Assembly: GCF_028715765.1 (NCBI RefSeq) | Contig: NZ_JAQURE010000017.1 | Location: forward strand, 1-62,312 | DNA: 62,312 nucleotides | Source of the DNA: Rhodoferax sp. | GTDB lineage: Bacteria; Pseudomonadota; Gammaproteobacteria; Burkholderiales; Burkholderiaceae_C | Direction of reading: 5' to 3' | In this document: positions 57,696 to 62,312 of the stretch, one piece after another | How the letters are laid out: every line of letters begins with the position of its first letter | Numbering within the stretch: the stretch's first letter is position 1 | Made by a program: the position numbers and the translations under genes | Notes under the pieces: generated by a model | Databases searched by the model: none | Told to the model about the DNA's origin: nothing | What the model saw: the letters and a program-made list of their open reading frames with translations, nothing else

Positions 57696-58397
57696 ATGGC
57701 TCAATTCAAACACGCTGCCCTCGCCACCCTGATCGCTTCCCTGTTCCTGGCTAACCCACTGGCTGCTTTGGCCAAAGACGGCGGCAGCAAAGGCGGCGAC
57801 CATGGTGGTTCACATGGCAGCTCAAGCAACTCGGGCGGCTCCAAAGGCTCATCTGGCACTAGTGGTGCAAAAGGTGCTACTGGTGGTGCAAAAGGTGCTA
57901 CTGGTGGTGCTACTGGTGGTGCAACTGGTGCAACTGGTGGTGCTACTGGTGGTGCAACTGGTGCAACTGGTGGTGCTACTGGTGGTGCAACTGGTGCAAC
58001 TGGTGGTGCTACTGGTGCTACTGGCGGTGCAGCCAGCAGTAAAGCTGGCAAGTCTGAAAGCAAGTCTGAAAGCAGGTCTGAAAGCAAAGGCGAAAAAAGT
58101 GAAGCCAATAAGACAGCCACAGCACCTGCAGCCACAGCACCTGCAGCCACAGCACCTGCAGCCACAGCACCTGCAGCCACAGCACCTGCAGCCACAGCAC
58201 CTGCAGCTACAGCACCTGCAGCTACAGCACCTGCAGCCACAACTCCTAGTGCAACAACACCCGCTGGAACAACCCCAGCCGTTGACCCTGCTCTGATTCA
58301 AGCCACTACACCTGCAGCTACTACTCCTGCAGCTACCACACCTGCAGCTACCACACCTGCAGCTACCACACCTGCAGCTACTACTCCTGCACTGTAA
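57696..58397 (+). CDS. Exported low-complexity repeat protein (GGAT and PAAT repeats)
   Basis: The protein is 233 aa with a GGAGA ribosome site and a clear signal peptide (to LAALA-K27). A Gly/Ser/His lead (27-56) is followed by an 11-residue repeat GGATGGATGAT (about 57-110), a charged linker SKSESKSESRSESKGEKS (about 114-135) and 5-residue repeats TAPAA (8 copies) and TPAAT (6 copies) to the end. It matches no enzyme. It resembles surface or matrix fibrous proteins. At the DNA level the repeats are 33 and 15 bp and nearly identical, hence liable to length change. Confidence 0.78.
   Translation: MAQFKHAALATLIASLFLANPLAALAKDGGSKGGDHGGSHGSSSNSGGSKGSSGTSGAKGATGGAKGATGGATGGATGATGGATGGATGATGGATGGATGATGGATGATGGAASSKAGKSESKSESRSESKGEKSEANKTATAPAATAPAATAPAATAPAATAPAATAPAATAPAATAPAATTPSATTPAGTTPAVDPALIQATTPAATTPAATTPAATTPAATTPAATTPAL
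57870..58030 (+). repeat. 33-bp tandem repeats inside the repeat-protein gene
   Basis: The unit ggtggtgctactggtggtgc followed by aactggtgcaact occurs about three times with partial units at both ends. Copies are virtually identical, including synonymous positions, which points to recent slippage or recombination. Confidence 0.85.
58113..58390 (+). repeat. 15-bp tandem repeats inside the repeat-protein gene
   Basis: Two arrays are seen: acagcacctgcagcc (about eight copies, 58113-58238) and acacctgcagctacc (about six copies, 58305-58390). The spacing unit is five codons, so length variation keeps the frame. Confidence 0.85.
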
Positions 58398-58413
58398 TTC
58401 GTGTTGTGAAAAC

Positions 58414-58437
58414 GCCGGGCAGCTACGCCTGCCCGGC
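58414..58437. terminator. GC-rich hairpin between convergent genes
   Basis: GCCGGGCAG and CTGCCCGGC are perfect 9-bp arms around six bases. There is no strong T-run, so the termination is likely factor-aided or weak. It separates the repeat protein gene and the CBS gene. Confidence 0.5.
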
Positions 58438-58457
58438 TTGTCTGACCTGGCGCCTGT

Positions 58458-59006
58458 TCAAGGCTTGTGATGGATGGCATGCCCAAGCTGCCGCTCAAGC
58501 TGGGTGACAGAAATAACCCCCCGAATGCGAGCGGCACCTTGGGGGGTCGCAGCCTGAACCACCAGCAAATGGGTGTGGCCAATCTTTTTGAATGTAGCCA
58601 CCACCGCGCCCACCGTCGCCGCTTTGAGCTGGTCGTAGTCCAAGGCCTCCAACAGCGCCAATTTGGTCATCACATCTGACACGCGCAGATCTTGCCGCTG
58701 AAGCAGGCGTTCATTGACCAACCGAACCGGTTTGTCACCCAATAAATCGGCTGCTGTCACCAAGCCCTCCACGCAGGGAAACTCGTTCACCACAAACAAC
58801 GAACGTACACCTTGTTGAATCATGGTCTGCTCGGCCTTGTCTAGCGTCGTGTCTGGGTCAATGGTGGCGGCACGCACCTGTGCCAAATCGGTCATGACCG
58901 CCAAGCCGGGTGAAGCCAACGTCACCTTCTCTGCGGCTTTGGGTTGCGCCTGCGAAATGCACGTGTTTTCTGGAAATCGAAAGGTGGTCAGGGCTGATTC
59001 GCTCAT
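58458..59006 (-). CDS. CBS-domain pair protein
   Basis: The protein is 182 aa from the ATG at 59006 with a GAGGAG ribosome site. Two CBS motifs fill it: VRAATIDPDTTLDKAEQTM with GVRSLFVVNEF, and RVSDVMTKLALLEALDYDQL with HTHLLVVQ and IRGVISVTQLERQLG. CBS pairs bind adenine nucleotides and serve as energy or ionic sensors. No catalytic domain is attached. The partner is not known. Confidence 0.84.
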   Translation of the reverse strand: MSESALTTFRFPENTCISQAQPKAAEKVTLASPGLAVMTDLAQVRAATIDPDTTLDKAEQTMIQQGVRSLFVVNEFPCVEGLVTAADLLGDKPVRLVNERLLQRQDLRVSDVMTKLALLEALDYDQLKAATVGAVVATFKKIGHTHLLVVQAATPQGAARIRGVISVTQLERQLGHAIHHKP

Positions 59007-59143
59007 GAAAAGTCTCCTCGGAATAATGTAAGGGTTCAAAACGACGTGGCTGGGGTGCGACACCTGTGCCCCAGCCGCCAGCAGCGGCCGCAGCGGGTAC
59101 GCAACACCAGTTTAGTCTGAGAAGAATGAACGGCCAGCCTGGA

Positions 59144-59893
59144 TCAAGCCACCGTGATTTTTTGTTCAAACGGCAGGCGGTAAACCCACACCGGTTTGCC
59201 GGCACGCGTGGTCAACCTTGCAAAGGGCGTGATCTCACAGGCCTCAAACTCCAAGCTCACCAACCACGCGCCAGGCTGCATGTCGGTGCTGGCCTTGGCT
59301 ACCGCGCGCGGCATGCTCTCAGGGCGTTGAAACACATACACCAGGTCATAGCCTGACCAGCTGACTTGCCAGATGTCGCCTTGGCGCACCTGCGCCCAAG
59401 GGCAGCGCAAGGCGCAGAGGGCGCGCAGCGGCCAGCTCCACTCCAGCCCCTGCAACTGGGCCGCAGGGTAAGCCGCACGCAGTGCCAGCAAGCCGTCGCC
59501 AAGCCCGCAACCCGCATCAAAAACATGAGCGCCTGAGGCAAGTGGCGCGTTCGCTGCAAGGTCTTTGAGCGCATGACGTGGGGTGGGAAACAGCGGTGCA
59601 TCACGCCAGGCATTGAGCGGGTAAATCAGCAGCAATACCAGCAAAGGCAGCAGCCAGCTCCACGCGGGCAAAGTGGCCGCTTGGGTCAACACCAATGACA
59701 ACGGGAAACCCAGTGCAATCATCAAGCGCCGCCACCAGGTGCGTCCCAGCAAGCTGGCCAGCACGCCCAACACATTGGTCAGCAGCATCGACAACCACAG
59801 TGAGGCGCCAACGCCTGGCAGCTGGGTATACAACGCCCAAGCACCAGCCCAAATGCACACTGCGGGCAGTGGCCAAGGCAACATGCGTGTCAT
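59144..59893 (-). CDS. Membrane-anchored class I SAM methyltransferase-like protein
   Basis: The protein is 249 aa. The first 95 residues form three or four membrane helices (LWLSMLLTNVLGVLASLLG and LLPLLVLLLIYPLN). The remainder is a methyltransferase fold: VFDAGCGLGDGLLALRAAYP (SAM loop), LQGLEWSWPLRALCAL and YDLVYVFQRPESM. The substrate is unknown. It is 16 bases downstream of parB on the same strand and is likely co-transcribed. Confidence 0.78.
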   Translation of the reverse strand: MTRMLPWPLPAVCIWAGAWALYTQLPGVGASLWLSMLLTNVLGVLASLLGRTWWRRLMIALGFPLSLVLTQAATLPAWSWLLPLLVLLLIYPLNAWRDAPLFPTPRHALKDLAANAPLASGAHVFDAGCGLGDGLLALRAAYPAAQLQGLEWSWPLRALCALRCPWAQVRQGDIWQVSWSGYDLVYVFQRPESMPRAVAKASTDMQPGAWLVSLEFEACEITPFARLTTRAGKPVWVYRLPFEQKITVA

Positions 59894-59909
59894 GGTGTGG
59901 CTGGCAGCG

Positions 59910-60902
59910 TCAGGGTTTGGCGGTGGCGCGCAGCTTGTCGATCAAGCCATTGAGCTCGTCCATCGAGCCAAATTGAATGCTGACTTCGCCTGTTTCTTCA
60001 AACCGGCCAGCGCGTTTGACACGTTTTTTTACCCGCACTTCCACTTGTGCCATCAGCAGGTCTGACAGCTCTTCTTCAACCCGTTTGACGTCGCGCGAGC
60101 TGTCTTTTTTGGGCTTGCCCGCCACCAAGGAAAACTCGGCACTCAGCTTTTTAACCAAGCGCTCAGCGTCACGCACCGAGAGTTTTTTGGCTGCAATTTG
60201 GTTGGCCGCGGTGATCTGGGTGGCCTTGTCCAGCGCCAACAGCGCGCGCGCGTGCCCCATGTCCACGTCGCCCGCCATCAGCATGGTTTGCACCGGGTCG
60301 GCCAGGTTGAGCAAGCGCAGCAAATTGCTGGTGGCGCTGCGTGAGCGCCCCACCGCTTGGGCGGCGGTTTCGTGCGTGAGGCCAAATTCTTTGATCAGCC
60401 GTTGCACGCCTTGCGCTTCTTCCAGGGGGTTGAGGTCTTCACGCTGGATGTTTTCAATCAGCGCCATGGCGGCGGCGGCCTCGTTGGGCACATCGCGCAC
60501 CAGCACCGGCACGCTGTCTAAACCGGCCAATTTGGCAGCTCTGAACCGCCGCTCGCCGGCAATGATTTCATAGACTGGGCGCACGACACCGCCGTCTTGC
60601 CCGCTGGGCTGCAACTGGGCGCGCTTGGCCGTGGCATCGGCATCGCTCAAGCGGCGCACCAAGATCGGCTGCATGATGCCCTGCACCTTGATGGATTCGG
60701 CCAACTCATATAGTGCGCCTTCGTCCATGCGGGTGCGCGGTTGGTATTGGCCCGGCACCAGGTCGGACAAAGCCAAGCTAGACGGCTGGCCGCCAGCGCC
60801 GGGGTTGGCAGCTGTGCCGTCCAGCAGCAAACTGTCGGGCGCTGTGGGGCCGAGCAAGGCTTCAAGGCCAAGGCCAAGGCCTTTTTGTTTTTTGGTCACC
60901 AT
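59910..60902 (-). CDS. parB: Chromosome-partitioning protein ParB
   Basis: The protein is 330 aa. The N-terminus KKQKGLGLGLEALLG is a typical ParA-interaction region. The CTPase box is seen in IIAGERRFRAAKLAGL, followed by ALIENIQREDLNPLEEAQG and the helix-turn-helix LTHETAAQAVGRSRSATSNLLRLL. The C-terminal dimer domain ends the protein. It loads on parS and works with ParA in origin segregation. Its start overlaps the hydrolase gene by seven bases. I did not see a parS site within the window. Confidence 0.93.
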   Translation of the reverse strand: MVTKKQKGLGLGLEALLGPTAPDSLLLDGTAANPGAGGQPSSLALSDLVPGQYQPRTRMDEGALYELAESIKVQGIMQPILVRRLSDADATAKRAQLQPSGQDGGVVRPVYEIIAGERRFRAAKLAGLDSVPVLVRDVPNEAAAAMALIENIQREDLNPLEEAQGVQRLIKEFGLTHETAAQAVGRSRSATSNLLRLLNLADPVQTMLMAGDVDMGHARALLALDKATQITAANQIAAKKLSVRDAERLVKKLSAEFSLVAGKPKKDSSRDVKRVEEELSDLLMAQVEVRVKKRVKRAGRFEETGEVSIQFGSMDELNGLIDKLRATAKP

Positions 60903-61462
60903 GGTGTGTCTTTCGGTTCGTCTGAAATAGAGATGATGTGCTGCAGCAAGGCTTGACCTTGAGGCCAGTCACCCAGACCCGCGTCTGCATTGATGTGCCC
61001 AGCCGCGCCGATGTTGACCACGGCTGCGCCCCAAGCTTGGGCAAACTCGTGAGAGCGCGCCAAGCTGCAATAGGGGTCGTCTTGGCTGACCACCAACGTG
61101 CTTTGAAACGGCAGCTGCTTGAGCACCAAGGGCGACCAGCTGGGCAAAACTTCACGCAGCTCGGCACACGCCACATCGGCCGCGGCCACCAACAGCGCGC
61201 CTTTGACGCGCTGCGTGTGGTGAGAAATGCCGGCCCACGCCGCCACCAGCTGACACCCCAGGCTGTGCGCTACCAGCACCACAGGCGCGTCCACTGACAG
61301 CACCACGTCTTCCAGTCGGGTGATCCAATCCCCGCGCAGCGGACGCAGCCAGTCGTGCTGCTCAACCCGCACATAACCGGCTTGTTGCTGCCACAGGCTT
61401 TGCCAGTGGGTTGGCCCCGAGTTTTGCCAGCCTGGCAAGATCAGCACAGTGGGTGTTTTCAT
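60896..61462 (-). CDS. RBBP9/YdeN-type serine alpha/beta hydrolase
   Basis: The protein is 188 aa, the usual length. LILPGWQNSGPTHWQSLWQ begins it; VLVAHSLGCQLVAAW has the nucleophile Ser, DDPYCSL the Asp, and GAAGHINADAGLGDWPQG the His. It is a small hydrolase with no known substrate. Its place between parA and parB is recurrent in related betaproteobacteria as far as I recall. It probably belongs to the operon by co-transcription only. Confidence 0.86.
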   Translation of the reverse strand: MKTPTVLILPGWQNSGPTHWQSLWQQQAGYVRVEQHDWLRPLRGDWITRLEDVVLSVDAPVVLVAHSLGCQLVAAWAGISHHTQRVKGALLVAAADVACAELREVLPSWSPLVLKQLPFQSTLVVSQDDPYCSLARSHEFAQAWGAAVVNIGAAGHINADAGLGDWPQGQALLQHIISISDEPKDTPW

Positions 61463-61552
61463 AACGTGTGGTGGGGTGGCAGGTCAGGCCTTTAACCCAA
61501 ACCGTTCAGTCGGGTACAAGTGCATGGTGGGCGAATGAAGGGCTGATTTGGG

Positions 61553-62312
61553 TTAAAACTTTTGGCCACGTGTAACCATTTCTTGGGCGAAACTCAAATA
61601 CGCCTGGGCGCCTTTGCTGGCTGCATCAAACACCACGCCTGGCACACCGTAGCTGGGCGCTTCTGCCAAGCGGACGTTGCGCGGGATCACGGTGTCGAAT
61701 ACCTTCTCGGCAAAACGCGCTTTGAGCTGCTCGCTGACCTGGTGTTGCAGGGTGATGCGCGGGTCAAACATCACCCGCAGCAGGCCAATGATGGCCAGGT
61801 CTTTGTTCAGGTTGGCGTGCACTTGCTTGATGGTGTTGACCAAATCAGCCAGCCCTTCCAAGGCAAAATATTCGCACTGCATTGGTACGATCACCCCGTG
61901 GGCGCAGCACAGGCCATTGAGGGTGAGCATGGACAAGCTGGGTGGGCAGTCAATCAAGACAAAGTCATAGTCGTCCATTACCGCCGTCAAGGCCTGTTTC
62001 AAGCGCCTTTCACGCCGCTCCATGCTGACCAACTCAACCTCGGCACCAGCGAGTTCCCGGTTGGCGCCCAAGATGTCGTAGCTGCAACCGGCATCGACCA
62101 GTTTGGGGCTTTGTACCCGCACCTCGGCCACAGAGGCTGACTCCAGCAACACGTCGTACACGCTCAATGCCAGCTTGCGCTTGTCCACACCAGAGCCCAT
62201 GGTGGCATTGCCCTGGGGGTCAAGGTCAACCATCAGCACGCGCTGCCCTACTTTGGCCAAGCCAGCCGCCAGATTGACGGTGCAAGTGGTTTTGCCAACG
62301 CCACCTTTTTGA
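61553..62312 (-). CDS. parA: Chromosome-partitioning ATPase ParA (5' end beyond window)
   Basis: About 252 codons are visible; the start lies to the right of the window, about ten residues further. The deviant Walker A KGGVGKTTCTVNLAA is at the very edge, followed by VLMVDLDPQGNATMGSG (Walker A'), FVLIDCPPSLSMLTLN (Walker B) and VFDTVIPRNVRLAEAPSYG. The protein is a Soj/ParA-type ATPase that binds the nucleoid and carries ParB-parS. It is followed on the minus strand by the hydrolase and parB. Length and motifs are as expected. Confidence 0.95.
   Translation of the reverse strand, partial: QKGGVGKTTCTVNLAAGLAKVGQRVLMVDLDPQGNATMGSGVDKRKLALSVYDVLLESASVAEVRVQSPKLVDAGCSYDILGANRELAGAEVELVSMERRERRLKQALTAVMDDYDFVLIDCPPSLSMLTLNGLCCAHGVIVPMQCEYFALEGLADLVNTIKQVHANLNKDLAIIGLLRVMFDPRITLQHQVSEQLKARFAEKVFDTVIPRNVRLAEAPSYGVPGVVFDAASKGAQAYLSFAQEMVTRGQKF

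Noticed and set aside
57701..58240. Ala/Val/Pro-rich frames opposite the repeat protein
   Set aside because: They are by-products of the tandem repeats; only the plus frame at 57696 has a signal peptide and ribosome site.
58113..58390. Possible CRISPR array in 15-bp repeats
   Set aside because: The units are contiguous and coding (five-residue repeats), with no spacers.
59910..62312. parS sites near parAB
   Set aside because: No sequence close to the consensus palindrome TGTTTCACGTGAAACA was found on reading this region.

Overview
The window looks like a chromosomal segment of a betaproteobacterium of the Comamonadaceae, near Rhodoferax or Polaromonas. This is inferred from the high GC content, the family resemblance of the proteins, the parA / RBBP9-like hydrolase / parB order at the right end, and a short AT-rich repeat (called S here) of a kind I recall from Comamonadaceae intergenic DNA. 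No species call is possible from the sequence alone.

Layout, left to right. (1) 1-5.6 kb: a CheB/CheR hybrid cut by the window edge, a MerR-type regulator with the residues of a B12-dependent CarH/LitR photoreceptor, a heptose-phosphate adenylyltransferase, a composite repeat region, and an HD-domain protein that has lost its metal ligands. (2) 5.6-18.2 kb: a large one-directional copper locus. It encodes two DUF2946 proteins, two PCuAC chaperones, an MbnP/MbnH pair, a Crp/Fnr regulator, an OprC-like TonB receptor with a CxxxM motif, a Met/Cys-tailed lipoprotein, and a FecBCD-type ABC importer whose permease is interrupted by one amber codon. (3) 18.4-32.6 kb: accessory genes (VapBC, HipBA, a STAS/HATPase pair, a type IIS restriction-modification system) interleaved with beta-alanine catabolism (LysR, omega-aminotransferase, MmsA), Uup, and remnants of paiB and dps. 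(4) 32.9-46.5 kb: a PhnD-PAS-GGDEF-EAL protein, MarR, a DapB-like reductase, a ClC transporter, a thiosulfate/sulfur cluster (split YeeE/YedE, a small NPC-motif protein, a periplasmic rhodanese), UspA-SulP, the second copy of the composite repeat, an M14 peptidase and a flavin reductase. (5) 46.7-52.2 kb: HD-GYP, a HemG-like flavodoxin, a four-gene J-domain cluster of unknown role, and PilZ. (6) 52.15-53.87 kb: tRNA-Ser(UGA) followed by a 1.6-kb cassette carrying a PIN-domain toxin and a helix-turn-helix partner. The cassette is bounded by a 15-bp direct repeat of the tRNA 3' end. (7) 53.9-62.3 kb: an SMR transporter, DUF4337, a DUF6502-DUF5666 operon divergent from a secreted low-complexity repeat protein, a CBS protein, a methyltransferase, and the parAB segregation locus.

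The best candidate for an unusual system is the copper locus. It links outer-membrane receptor, periplasmic chaperones, an MbnH/MbnP oxidative copper-site maker and an inner-membrane ABC importer, with no methanobactin biosynthesis genes in the window. Other candidates are the J-domain cluster, the tRNA-flanked toxin cassette, and repeat elements that occur inside coding sequences. All functions are inferred from sequence features; no database search was run.
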